Of a stretch of DNA of 64,000 nt, positions 8,260-21,186 are shown piece by piece (within the stretch, counting starts at the first letter, position 1; each line of letters begins with the position of its first letter). Both the position numbers and the translations under genes were made by a program. The DNA lies in contig CAVYZH010000011.1 of the NCBI GenBank assembly GCA_963772975.1, positions 62,001-126,000 of the forward strand, read 5' to 3'. This DNA is from AC-32 sp963772975. Its GTDB lineage: Bacteria; Actinomycetota; Thermoleophilia; Gaiellales; Gaiellaceae. Below the pieces are notes generated by a model. The model worked only from the letters and a program-made list of their open reading frames with translations, was not told the origin of the DNA and ran no database searches.

Positions 8260-9324
8260 ATGGCTCAGCAGGAAAAAGAAGTCGTAGTTTCGTCCGGCGG
8301 CGCCGGCCTCGGGGCCGCAGTCGCGGTCGAGGGCGGACCGGCGCTCGGCGAGACCGAAGCGGTACGCGCCCGTGGTTACTGGGAGCTCGTCTGGCGGCGC
8401 TTCCGACGGGACAAGGTCGCGATCGCGAGCGGGATCTTCATCATCTTCCTGATCCTGGTCGCCTTCGTCGGCGCGCCGATCGCCAAGCATTTCATCGGCC
8501 ACGGGCCGGACGACATCTTCACAGGCACCGCGGCGGTCGACCTGCCGAGCCTGCTGCCCGCGGACCCCTGGACGCACGTCGAGAACGTCGAGACCGGCAA
8601 GACCGACATCTTCGTCCTCGGCGCGGCGAACCGGCTCGGCCAGGACGAGTTCCTGCGCCTGCTCTACGGCGCCCGCGTCTCGCTCGAGGTCGCGCTGCTC
8701 TCGACCTTGGGGGTGATGGCGATCGGGGTGTTACTCGGCTCGCTTGCCGGCTACTTCCGCGGCTGGCCGGACACGATTATCTCGCGCATCACCGAGGTGA
8801 CGATGGCCTTCCCGCTGCTGCTCTTCATCGTCGCGCTGGCAGCGACGGTCGGCCCGCAGCTCGACGCGATCACGATCAGGGGCCTGTTTCCGAACGGGGT
8901 GGTTACACTCGTACTGATCTTCACCATCTTCGGCTGGTTCTACCCGGCCAGGATCATGCGCGCCCAGGTGCTCTCGATCCGCGAGAAGGAATACATCGAG
9001 GCCGCCCGGATGATCGGGGCGAGCGACATGCGCATCATCCGCTCGCACGTGCTCCCGCACCTGGTCGCGCCGATGATCGTCTACTCGACCCTGATCGTCG
9101 CCAGCTACGTGCTCTTCGAGGCCGGCCTGTCGTTCCTCGGCCTCGGGATCAAGCCGCCCACGGCAAGCTGGGGCAACCTGCTCTCCTCGGCGCCCGAGTA
9201 CTACACGACCCGCCCGCTGCTGATGCTCTGGCCCGGCCTCGCCGTCCTGCTGACGACGCTGGCCTTCAACCTGCTCGGCGACGGCGCGCGAGACGCCTTC
9301 GATCCGCGTTCCTCGCAGCAGTAA
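8260..9324 (+). CDS. Peptide-type ABC importer permease (DppC/OppC family)
   Basis: A 354-residue inner-membrane permease. After a cytoplasmic N-terminus and helix (IASGIFIIFLILVAFVG), an external segment of about 80 residues precedes the five-helix transport core. The ATPase-coupling EAA loop reads ARMIGASDMRIIRSHVLPHL, followed by the DppC hallmark FEAGLSFLGLGIKPPTASWG. It pairs with the permease at 11241 and is powered by the two ATPases at 12226 and 13248. The substrate is probably oligopeptides or a similar solute and cannot be fixed from sequence. No ribosome-binding site precedes ATG 8260. Placing the DppC gene first, ahead of the binding protein, is an unusual order. Confidence 0.9.
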   Translation: MAQQEKEVVVSSGGAGLGAAVAVEGGPALGETEAVRARGYWELVWRRFRRDKVAIASGIFIIFLILVAFVGAPIAKHFIGHGPDDIFTGTAAVDLPSLLPADPWTHVENVETGKTDIFVLGAANRLGQDEFLRLLYGARVSLEVALLSTLGVMAIGVLLGSLAGYFRGWPDTIISRITEVTMAFPLLLFIVALAATVGPQLDAITIRGLFPNGVVTLVLIFTIFGWFYPARIMRAQVLSIREKEYIEAARMIGASDMRIIRSHVLPHLVAPMIVYSTLIVASYVLFEAGLSFLGLGIKPPTASWGNLLSSAPEYYTTRPLLMLWPGLAVLLTTLAFNLLGDGARDAFDPRSSQQ

Positions 9325-9429
9325 ACGGCGCACTAACCAACTCTTAACCTCTACGTCTCAAGACTCGAACGGGGCAGGCGCCCGTTCCGAGCCGGTACGT
9401 CGCGGCTCGAATTCACGGAAAGGAGAGAC

Positions 9430-11109
9430 ATGCACAGACGGCTATGGCTCGCGGTCATGATGCTGGTGGCCGGGGCAAGCCTTCTGGTCGCGGCGAGCTT
9501 TGCGAGCGCAAGTGCAGGTAGTTCGCACGCGTTCAAGAAGGGTGGGATCTGGCGGTATGGCATCACCGGTGCCTCGACCCAGGTCGACCCGCAGCTCGCT
9601 TACGTCACCTCTGCGTGGTGGCTGGAGTACGCGACCGCAGCGAAGCTCTACAACTATCCGGACAAGCAGGGCCCGGCAGGCAGCAAGCTGGTTCCTGAGG
9701 TTGCCTCGAAGTTCACCGTTTCGAACAACGGCAAGAGGTACACCTTCTTCCTCCGTCCGGGCTTCAAGTTCAGCGATGGCGCCAAGGTCACCGCGGCGAA
9801 CTTCAAGCGGGCGATCGACCGCACGGCGAACAAGGCTCTTGCCTCGCCGGGTGCGCCGTTCATCGTCGACCCGAACGGCACCAATATCGTCGGTGCCAAG
9901 AAGGTCAACGACGGTGCGGCCAACAGCGTCAGCGGCGTCACTGCCAAGGGCAACAAGCTGACGATCAACCTGACCAAGCCTGACGGGACGTTCATGGCGA
10001 AGATCACCATGCCGTTCTTCCAGGCGACCTCGCTGAAGCTGCCGCTCAGCAAGGAAGTCGTGAACGTGTCCAAGACGAACATGCCGTCGGCGGGTCCGTA
10101 CTACATGTCGCGCAACGACCCTGACAAGCTGACGCAGCTCCGGCAGAACCCGAACTACAAGACGGGCCCCGGCCGCACGCGGCCGCGGAACCTCGCCGGT
10201 CTCGACGTCCAGTGGAACCTGAACGAGCAGACGCTCTTCAACCAGACCAAGGCGAACCAGATCGACGAGGATCCGGTCATGCCGGCGGCCGAGGTGCAGG
10301 GCATCGCCAACCAGTACGGCGTCAACAAGAGCCGCTTCTGGACGAAGCCCATCAACTGCACCGGGTACCTGCCGTTCAACACGTCCCGCTCGCTCTTCAA
10401 GGGCAACCTGAAGTTGCGGCAGGCGATCAACTACGTGATCGATCGCAAGTCGTACGCCGCTCAGGTCGGCCCGTACGCGGGCGGCCCGTGGACGCACATC
10501 TTCAACCCGGGCGTCCCCGGTTGGATGAACGTCTCGATCTACAAGCAGAACGTCAGCAAGGCGAAGACGCTGGCCAAGGGCCACTTCAAGTCCGGGAACA
10601 TCACCGTTGGCTTCCGGTCCTCGGGCACGATCAACCCCGCCCAGGCCCAGATCGTCAAGCGTGATCTCCAGCGGCTCGGCTTCAACGGCAACAACATCAC
10701 CATGAAGGGCTTCTCTGGCGCCGATCTCTACGACGCCATGGGCCACAAGAACACCGACCTCGACATGGGTGTCTCCATGGGTTGGTGCTCCGACTACCCG
10801 GACCCGTACGACTGGATCAACATCCTGCTGTACGGCAAGTCCATCCAGGCGGAGAACAACGTCAACTACTCCTACTTCAACGATCCCAAGTGGAACAAGA
10901 AGATGGAGCAGGCAGCCCGGCTCGTCGGTCCCAACCGGCTGAAGGTCTACGGCCAGATGGATCTCGACATCATGAACCAGGCGGCTCCGATGGCTATCGA
11001 GCGCACGTACAACAACCGGTACATGTTCTCGAACCGTGTCAACCCGAAGAGCCTCGTGTACCAGGGCATCTACCAGGACTTCAGCATTCCTGCGATGGCG
11101 CTCAAGTAG
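9430..11109 (+). CDS. Extracellular solute-binding protein of the peptide importer (family 5)
   Basis: A 559-residue secreted binding protein. The N-terminus is a signal sequence (basic MHRRLW, hydrophobic core, alanine-rich end near residue 30). No lipobox cysteine is visible, so unlike most actinobacterial homologues it may not be a lipoprotein. The SBP_bac_5 fold is indicated by RYTFFLRPGFKFSDGAKVTA (residues about 98-118) and, later, KLRQAINYVIDRKSY. It captures solute and delivers it to the DppB/DppC pair. The start is set by AAAGGAGAG 5 bases upstream. A very strong terminator lies just after it, ahead of dppB, so this gene is probably expressed above the transport genes. Confidence 0.9.
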   Translation: MHRRLWLAVMMLVAGASLLVAASFASASAGSSHAFKKGGIWRYGITGASTQVDPQLAYVTSAWWLEYATAAKLYNYPDKQGPAGSKLVPEVASKFTVSNNGKRYTFFLRPGFKFSDGAKVTAANFKRAIDRTANKALASPGAPFIVDPNGTNIVGAKKVNDGAANSVSGVTAKGNKLTINLTKPDGTFMAKITMPFFQATSLKLPLSKEVVNVSKTNMPSAGPYYMSRNDPDKLTQLRQNPNYKTGPGRTRPRNLAGLDVQWNLNEQTLFNQTKANQIDEDPVMPAAEVQGIANQYGVNKSRFWTKPINCTGYLPFNTSRSLFKGNLKLRQAINYVIDRKSYAAQVGPYAGGPWTHIFNPGVPGWMNVSIYKQNVSKAKTLAKGHFKSGNITVGFRSSGTINPAQAQIVKRDLQRLGFNGNNITMKGFSGADLYDAMGHKNTDLDMGVSMGWCSDYPDPYDWINILLYGKSIQAENNVNYSYFNDPKWNKKMEQAARLVGPNRLKVYGQMDLDIMNQAAPMAIERTYNNRYMFSNRVNPKSLVYQGIYQDFSIPAMALK

Positions 11110-11134
11110 GAGGCACTAAGGGACGAAGCAACAA

Positions 11135-11168
11135 ACGTGAGGCGCCGGCACAGGCCGGCGCCTCACGT
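11135..11168 (+). terminator. Strong hairpin terminator after the binding-protein gene
   Basis: A 15-bp perfect stem (11135-11149 with 11154-11168), ACAG loop, then CGTTT. Its position between the binding protein and permease genes suggests partial termination that lowers transporter mRNA relative to binding-protein mRNA. Confidence 0.8.
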
Positions 11169-11240
11169 CGTTTCACAATCCTGGTTACGGCTAGGATTCT
11201 CCGGCGCGGCAAGACCCCAGCGAACCCTTAGGAGAGGCAC

Positions 11241-12218
11241 GTGTTCCGATACCTCGTCAGACGAACACTTTGGGCGATTCTCCTCTTCATCGTGATCACG
11301 TTCATCACGTTCGTGATCTTCTTCATCGGCCCGAACAATCCGGCGCGAGCCGTCTGCGGAGGTGAGCAGGCCAAGCGCGAGTGTCTGGTCCGCGCGACCG
11401 CGAAGCTCGGCCTCGACCAGCCGATGCCGGTCCAGTACTGGAAGTTCATCAAGCAGGTGGTCATCCACCAGGACCTCGGCGAGTCCTTCGCCACCAGCCA
11501 GAGCGTCAACCAGCGGATCAAGGAGGCCGCCCCGGTAACCGCCTCGCTCGTCTTCGGCGGCGCCATCCTCTGGATGATCATCGGCCTCACTGTCGGGATC
11601 TTCTCCGCGCTCAAGCCACGTTCGCTGACGGACCGCTTCGCGATGGTGTTCGTCCTGATCGGGGTCTCCGCCCACCCGGTCTGGATCGGCCTGATCCTCG
11701 AGTACGTCTTCGGCGTCAAGCTCGGCTGGACGCCGATCGCGAACTACGCCAACTTCTTCGGCGCCCCATCCGACTCGGGGCAGCCGGGCGGTCCCTGGCA
11801 GTGGTTCTACCATCTGATCCTGCCGTGGTGCACCTTCGCGCTCCTGTTCGCCGCGCTCTACGTGCGCATGATCCGGGCGAACGTGATGGAGACGTTGAAC
11901 GAGGACTTCGTGCGCACCGCGCGCGCCAAGGGCGCGCCGGAGCGGCAGGTCCTGGTCTCGCACGTCCTGCGCAACGCGCTACTGCCGGTCGTGACGATGC
12001 TCGGCATGGACATCGGCATCGCGCTCGGCGGGGCGATCTTCACGGAGTACGTCTTCCAGCTACCGGGCCTCGGCCAGACCGCGATCATCGGGATCAACAA
12101 CCAGGACCTGGCGATCGTCCAGGGGGTGATCGTCTTCGCGACGATCGCGATCATCGTCTTCAACCTGCTGGTCGACCTGTTGTACGCCTGGATCGACCCG
12201 CGGATCCGGCTAACCTAG
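11241..12218 (+). CDS. Peptide-type ABC importer permease (DppB/OppB family)
   Basis: A 325-residue permease with the typical DppB N-terminus (FRYLVRRTLWAILLFIVIT helix, then an external loop with TAKLGLDQPMPVQYWKF) and a five-helix core. The EAA coupling loop reads ARAKGAPERQVLVSHVLRNA. Family features near the end include TEYVFQLPGLGQ and LLYAWIDPRIR. GTG 11241 is supported by AGGAGAGG 4 bases upstream. It forms a heterodimer with the 8260 permease. The ATPase gene begins 7 bases later. Confidence 0.9.
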   Translation: MFRYLVRRTLWAILLFIVITFITFVIFFIGPNNPARAVCGGEQAKRECLVRATAKLGLDQPMPVQYWKFIKQVVIHQDLGESFATSQSVNQRIKEAAPVTASLVFGGAILWMIIGLTVGIFSALKPRSLTDRFAMVFVLIGVSAHPVWIGLILEYVFGVKLGWTPIANYANFFGAPSDSGQPGGPWQWFYHLILPWCTFALLFAALYVRMIRANVMETLNEDFVRTARAKGAPERQVLVSHVLRNALLPVVTMLGMDIGIALGGAIFTEYVFQLPGLGQTAIIGINNQDLAIVQGVIVFATIAIIVFNLLVDLLYAWIDPRIRLT

Positions 12219-12225
12219 ACCGCCT

Positions 12226-13247
12226 GTGGCCCTCCTCGACGTCAAGGACCTCAGCACGTCCTTCCGCACCGAAGACGGCGTCGTCACGGCCGTCGAGGGA
12301 GTCTCGTTCACGGTCGAAAAGGGCCAGACGCTGGGCATCGTCGGCGAGTCGGGCTCCGGCAAGAGCGTCACCTGCCTGACGATCATGGGCCTCAACGCGA
12401 AGCGCAACACGATTACGAGCGGCGAGGCGCTGTGGAAGGGCGACGACCTGCTGACGATGAAGCCGGGCGACCTGCGTCAGGTGCGGGGAAACGACATCTC
12501 GATGATCTTCCAGGACCCGATGACGTCTCTGAACCCGGTGCACACGATCGGGCGGCAGCTGATCGAGGCGGTCCTGCTTCACCGCGACGTCACGAAGAAG
12601 GTGGCGCGCGCGCGCGCCGTCGAGCTGCTGGGCGCCGTCGGGATCCCGCGTGCCCAGACCCGCATCGACGACTACCCGCACCAGTTCTCGGGCGGTATGC
12701 GCCAGCGCGTGATGATCGCGATGGCGCTGATCAACGATCCCGACCTGCTGATCGCGGACGAGCCGACGACCGCGCTCGACGTGACCACCCAGGCGCAGAT
12801 CCTGGCGCTGATGAAGCGGCTGCAGGAGGACTTCGGCAGCGCGATCATCATGATCACGCACGACCTCGGCGTGGTCGCCGAGCTCGCGGACGACGTGTTC
12901 GTCATGTACGCCGCCAACGTCGTCGAGCAGGCGACCGTGTACGACCTCTTCAGCCAGCCGCAGCATCCATACACGTGGGGGCTGATGGGCTCGCTGCCGA
13001 GGCTCGACGCCGATGTCGAGCGGCTGACGCAGATTCCTGGCCAGCCGCCGTCGCTGCTCAACCCGCCCCGCGGCTGCCGCTTCCATCCGCGTTGTCCCTA
13101 CGTGATGGAGGTCTGCAAGACGACCGTGCCGGCCCTCAAGCCGACCTCGCGCGATCCCGACCATTTCGAGAAGTGCCACTTGGACCAGGAGACGAAGGAG
13201 CGAGAGGCGGCCAAGCTACTCGCCGCAACGATGGCGGAGGCCGGGTA

Positions 13248-13248
<1 letters not shown>
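12226..13248 (+). CDS. Peptide importer ATPase (DppD/OppD family)
   Basis: A 340-residue ABC ATPase. Walker A GESGSGKS is near residues 40-47, the Q-loop is in IFQDPMTSLNP, the signature is FSGGMRQRV, Walker B is LLIADEPTTALD, and the switch His is in ITHDLG. The C-terminal oligopeptide-transporter extension contains the cysteine set PRGCRFHPRCPYVMEVCKT and a later Cys, which in this family can bind an iron-sulfur cluster. GTG 12226 follows the permease by 7 bases. The stop overlaps the next GTG by one base. Confidence 0.92.
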
Positions 13249-14342
<1,094 letters not shown>

Positions 14343-14345
14343 CAG

Positions 14346-14717
14346 ATGCTCGCGGCGATCCGCCGTCTCGTCGTCCTCGTGGTGGTCTGCTCGGCACTCA
14401 CGGTGGTCGTCTCCGTCGCGCTCGGCCTGCTGGCCGGTGCCGCGCTCGACCGCGCGGTCTCGCTCGGGTTCTACGGGCTCGGCTGCTTCCTGATGGTCTC
14501 GGGCTTCTTCGTCGGCAACCGCGGCCCCGCGCGCGTGAAGTCGGAGACAGCCGGCTCGACGATGCTGCCGATCCCCGGATTCGGCAACAGAAGGCTCCGT
14601 TGGGCCACGCTCGACGAGCAGAACGAGACGATCAACAACTCGGCTGTCTTCATCATCCTCGGGCTGATCCTGGTGCTGATCGGGGTGGTCGTCGACTCGC
14701 ATCACTCCCTCGTTTGA
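14346..14717 (+). CDS. Small membrane protein of unknown function
   Basis: A 123-residue protein with two N-terminal hydrophobic helices (residues about 7-32 and 36-56), a soluble middle ending in RRLRWATLDEQNETINNSA, and a C-terminal helix (AVFIILGLILVLIGVVV). It starts 3 bases after the importer ATPase stop and is probably the last gene of that operon. I do not recognise the family. The WATLDEQNETINNSAVFI stretch looks conserved in style and could face the cytoplasm. A role in the importer is only suggested by position. Confidence 0.7.
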   Translation: MLAAIRRLVVLVVVCSALTVVVSVALGLLAGAALDRAVSLGFYGLGCFLMVSGFFVGNRGPARVKSETAGSTMLPIPGFGNRRLRWATLDEQNETINNSAVFIILGLILVLIGVVVDSHHSLV

Positions 14718-14730
14718 GGGGTCTAACTTC

Positions 14731-14758
14731 TCGACACCCCCGCCGTCGAAGCTACTGT
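14731..14758 (+). promoter_or_regulatory. Sigma70-like promoter of the anti-sigma-like gene
   Basis: TCGACA (14731-14736) and TACTGT (14753-14758) are separated by 16 bases; the -35 differs from TTGACA at one position. Transcription would begin at about 14766, the ATG, giving a leaderless message. Confidence 0.4.
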
Positions 14759-14765
14759 GAGTCTC

Positions 14766-15251
14766 ATGAGTGGCGAGTGTGATCGCGCCCGGCAATGGGC
14801 GTCGACCCAACTCGACGGCGAGCTGTCGAGCTTCGAGCGCGTGCTGCTGCACGCGCATCTCGACGCGTGCCCGGCCTGCAACGCGTTCAGCAGCGAGATC
14901 GGCGGCCTGACCCGGACGCTCCGAGAGGCGCCGCTCGAGCAGCTTGCGAGCCCGATCCAGATCGCCCGCCCGCGCCGCCGCCTGTCGCTCCGGCTCGCTC
15001 CGGCTGTGGCCGCGATGGCCGTCGCCGCGGTCGGCCTCGGCAGCCTCCTGGCCTCGTCGGCGGTCCGCTCCAGCTCGGTCGCGGTGCCCCATGCACAGGC
15101 GCCGCGCGTGCTCACCGGCCAGCTCGGCACGGTCGACACGATGAACCTGCGCACCTCGAGCGCGATCCAGCGCATGAACGCCTTCCAGCAGATGCGGCTC
15201 ACGAACGCACAGCGGTCGCTCCGCGGCGGCCCGGTCATCTTCGACCGGTAA
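14766..15251 (+). CDS. Zinc-finger (HC2-type) anti-sigma-like membrane protein
   Basis: About 161 residues. The N-terminal module has the anti-sigma zinc-finger pattern: Cys in GECDRARQ, then HAHLDACPAC (His-x3-Cys-x2-Cys, near residues 29-38). A single hydrophobic helix follows at about 76-95 (LAPAVAAMAVAAVGLGSLLA), then a 60-residue outer tail. This is the layout of membrane anti-sigma factors that hold an ECF sigma factor at the membrane, but no sigma gene is adjacent here. ATG 14766 is preferred because of the leaderless promoter; GTG 14757 in frame is the alternative. The tail has no recognised domain. Confidence 0.65.
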   Translation: MSGECDRARQWASTQLDGELSSFERVLLHAHLDACPACNAFSSEIGGLTRTLREAPLEQLASPIQIARPRRRLSLRLAPAVAAMAVAAVGLGSLLASSAVRSSSVAVPHAQAPRVLTGQLGTVDTMNLRTSSAIQRMNAFQQMRLTNAQRSLRGGPVIFDR

Positions 15252-15474
15252 CGCCAGGCCCCTCAGGGATACTGTTCGACAGTGTTCCCATCACTCGTAA
15301 CCTCGTACGTCTGAAGCCTCGATCATGCCGCCCGGGTGGCGGCGCTGACAGAGGACGGAAAGTCGTACCCGCAGGCGGATCCGGTGAAGCGGCGCTTCGC
15401 TAGACTCCGGCTACCGGGCCGCCCACGCCGGCGTGCCCTCGGCAGCGCACCCGAGCCACCTCTCCAGGAGACAC

Positions 15475-16971
15475 ATGCCTGACCAGAACAACGGCCAGAA
15501 CGTCGGCAAGGTCATCGAGATTCGCGGCGTCGTGATCGACGCCCTCTTCACGGACCGACTGCCCGAGATCTACACCGCGCTCAAGATCGAGCGCCCGGAC
15601 GGCGAAGGCGATCTGATCGCAGAGGTGCAGCAGCACCTCGGCGACGACCGCGTCCGTGCGGTTGCGATGGACGCCACCGACGGTATCCCGCGCGGCATCG
15701 ACGTGGTCGACACCGGCGCACCGATCACCGTCCCGGTGGGCAAGCAGACGCTCGGTCGCCTCTGGAACGTGCTCGGCGACCCGATCGACGAAGGCGAGGC
15801 GCTCGCCGAGGACGCAGAGCGCTGGCCGATCCACCGCGACCCGCCGTCATTCGACGAGCTGCAGCCGACGATGGAGATCTTCGAGACCGGCATCAAGGTG
15901 ATCGACCTGGTCGCGCCGTTCGTGCGTGGCGGCAAGGTCGGCCTATTCGGCGGCGCCGGCCTCGGCAAGACGGTCCTGATCCAGGAGCTGATCCGCAGCG
16001 TCGCGCGCGAGCACCAGGGCAACTCGGTGTTTGCCGGCGTCGGCGAACGGACCCGCGAGGGCAACGACCTCTGGCTCGAGATGACCGAGTCGGGCGTGCT
16101 CGCCGACACGGCGCTGGTCTTCGGCCAGATGAACGAGCCGCCCGGCGCGCGCCTGCGCGTCGCGCTGACGGGCCTGACGATGGCCGAGTACTTCCGCGAC
16201 CATGGCGAGGGCGGCGACGTGCTGCTCTTCATCGACAACATCTTCCGCTTCGTGCAGGCGGGGTCGGAGGTCTCAGCGCTGCTCGGCCGCATGCCGAGCG
16301 CCGTCGGCTACCAGCCGACCCTCGCGACCGAGATGGGCCAGCTGCAGGAGCGCATCACCTCCACGCGGCAGGGCTCGGTTACGTCCGTGCAGGCCATCTA
16401 CGTGCCCGCCGACGACCTCACCGACCCTGCGCCGGCGAACACGTTCGCCCACCTCGACGCGTTCATCACGCTCTCGCGGCCGATCTCGGAGAAGGGCATC
16501 TACCCCGCGATCGACCCGCTCGACTCGACGTCGCGCGCGCTCGCCCGGGGCGTCGTCTCGGACGAGCACTACGACACCGCCACCCGCGTGCAGGAGGTCC
16601 TGCAGCGCTACAAGGATCTGCAGGACATCATCGCGATCCTCGGCATGGACGAGCTTTCGGACGAAGACCGCGTGGTCGTCCAGCGGGCGCGCAAGATCGA
16701 GCGCTTCCTCTCGCAGCCGATGTTCGTCGCCGAGACATTCACTGGCCAGCCCGGCAAGTTCGTCTCGCTCGAGGAGACGATCGCCGGCTTCGCGGAAATC
16801 CTTGACGGCAAGCACGACGACCTCCCCGAGCAGGCCTTCTACATGGTCGGCCCGATCGACGAAGCGGTCACCAAGGCGCGCGGCGACGATAGCTCCGGGG
16901 CGGAGGAGGACTCCGCCGCGGAAGCAGAGGCCGACGCCGAGGCCGAAGAGCCCGAGCCCGTCCCCGCGTAG
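15475..16971 (+). CDS. atpD: ATP synthase F1 subunit beta
   Basis: A 498-residue catalytic subunit. Walker A GGAGLGKT lies near residues 157-164, the catalytic Glu is in GERTREGND, Walker B is VLLFIDNIFRF, and the beta signature PAIDPLDSTSRAL is intact. The C-terminal tail (about residues 465-498) is an unusual run of Glu, Ala and Asp (EEDSAAEAEADAEAEEPEP). The gene is separated from atpG by about 7.5 kb of other genes and has its own 223-base upstream gap containing a hairpin (15327-15343), so it is probably transcribed separately. A CAGGAG site precedes ATG 15475 by 6 bases. Confidence 0.96.
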   Translation: MPDQNNGQNVGKVIEIRGVVIDALFTDRLPEIYTALKIERPDGEGDLIAEVQQHLGDDRVRAVAMDATDGIPRGIDVVDTGAPITVPVGKQTLGRLWNVLGDPIDEGEALAEDAERWPIHRDPPSFDELQPTMEIFETGIKVIDLVAPFVRGGKVGLFGGAGLGKTVLIQELIRSVAREHQGNSVFAGVGERTREGNDLWLEMTESGVLADTALVFGQMNEPPGARLRVALTGLTMAEYFRDHGEGGDVLLFIDNIFRFVQAGSEVSALLGRMPSAVGYQPTLATEMGQLQERITSTRQGSVTSVQAIYVPADDLTDPAPANTFAHLDAFITLSRPISEKGIYPAIDPLDSTSRALARGVVSDEHYDTATRVQEVLQRYKDLQDIIAILGMDELSDEDRVVVQRARKIERFLSQPMFVAETFTGQPGKFVSLEETIAGFAEILDGKHDDLPEQAFYMVGPIDEAVTKARGDDSSGAEEDSAAEAEADAEAEEPEPVPA

Positions 16972-17393
16972 TGGCCACCTTCGAGGTCTCCCTGGTCACG
17001 CCCGAGGGCGCGGCGTTCGAGGGCGAGGTCGAGATGATCGTCGTGCCGGGGGAGGCTGGCGAGATCGGCGTGCTCGCGCGGCACGCGCCGCTGGTGGCGA
17101 TGCTGAAGGCCGGCTCGACGCGCATCTACCGCAACCGCGCGGCCGAGGATATCGTCGAGTTCGCGACCGGCCCTGGCTTCTTCAAGGTCGAGCAGGACCG
17201 CGCGCTCGCACTCGTGGACGACGCCGTCGACGCGAAGCACATCGACCCGGCCCGTGCCCAGGAGCAGCTCGAGACCGCCCGCGCCGAGCTCGAGCGCGCC
17301 GAGCAGGGCGAGTCGGACGCCGACCGGTGGCAGCTCGAGCAGCGCATCAAGCACGCGGAGAACCAGCTCGCGGTTACCGGCCGTCCGGCGTAA
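16971..17393 (+). CDS. atpC: ATP synthase F1 subunit epsilon
   Basis: A 140-residue protein with the N-terminal beta-sandwich (FEVSLVTPEGAAFEGEVEMI, VPGEAGEIGVLARHAPLVA) and a C-terminal pair of helices with several Gln/Glu/Arg repeats. Epsilon couples gamma rotation to F1 and can inhibit ATP hydrolysis. The GTG start overlaps the atpD stop by one base (TAGTG), as in many actinobacteria. The helical end is longer than in mycobacteria and may allow inhibition. Confidence 0.93.
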   Translation: MATFEVSLVTPEGAAFEGEVEMIVVPGEAGEIGVLARHAPLVAMLKAGSTRIYRNRAAEDIVEFATGPGFFKVEQDRALALVDDAVDAKHIDPARAQEQLETARAELERAEQGESDADRWQLEQRIKHAENQLAVTGRPA

Positions 17394-17409
17394 GGCTGCT
17401 ACGCTCATA

Positions 17410-17453
17410 GGTACCCGGAGAGCTTTGAAAGGCAGCTTGGCGACCGGGTTACC
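17410..17453 (+). promoter_or_regulatory. Structured leader candidate upstream of metH
   Basis: GGTACCCGG (17410-17418) pairs with CCGGGTTACC (17444-17453) with one bulge, enclosing a small AGCT/AGCT hairpin. A second GC-rich hairpin may form at about 17465-17490, before the ribosome-binding site. I tried to match known methyl-cycle riboswitches (SAM, SAH, cobalamin) and none fits by eye. It could also be a terminator for atpC. Confidence 0.3.
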
Positions 17454-17515
17454 AAACGCCTAAAGAGCCCGCGAGCACCCGGCTCTCGTGGTCCTTGGGC
17501 AAGGAGCCGAATGGT

Positions 17516-21125
<3,610 letters not shown>

Positions 21126-21158
21126 GCGGCCGAAGCGTCGGCTATCCTGACTCCCGGC

Positions 21159-21184
21159 GAACGCCTTCCATGGCGTTCTTTTTT
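21159..21184 (+). terminator. Rho-independent terminator overlapping the LCP gene's leader
   Basis: GAACGCC (21159-21165), a six-base loop, GGCGTTC (21172-21178), then six T (21179-21184): the only hairpin here with a classic full U-tract. It ends two bases before the ATG at 21187, so it either ends metH transcription or attenuates the LCP gene. Confidence 0.8.
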
Positions 21185-21186
21185 CG

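Noticed and set aside
17410..17490. A known SAM, SAH or cobalamin riboswitch before metH
   Set aside because: None of the conserved cores of these classes could be matched by eye, so it is listed only as a structured leader candidate.
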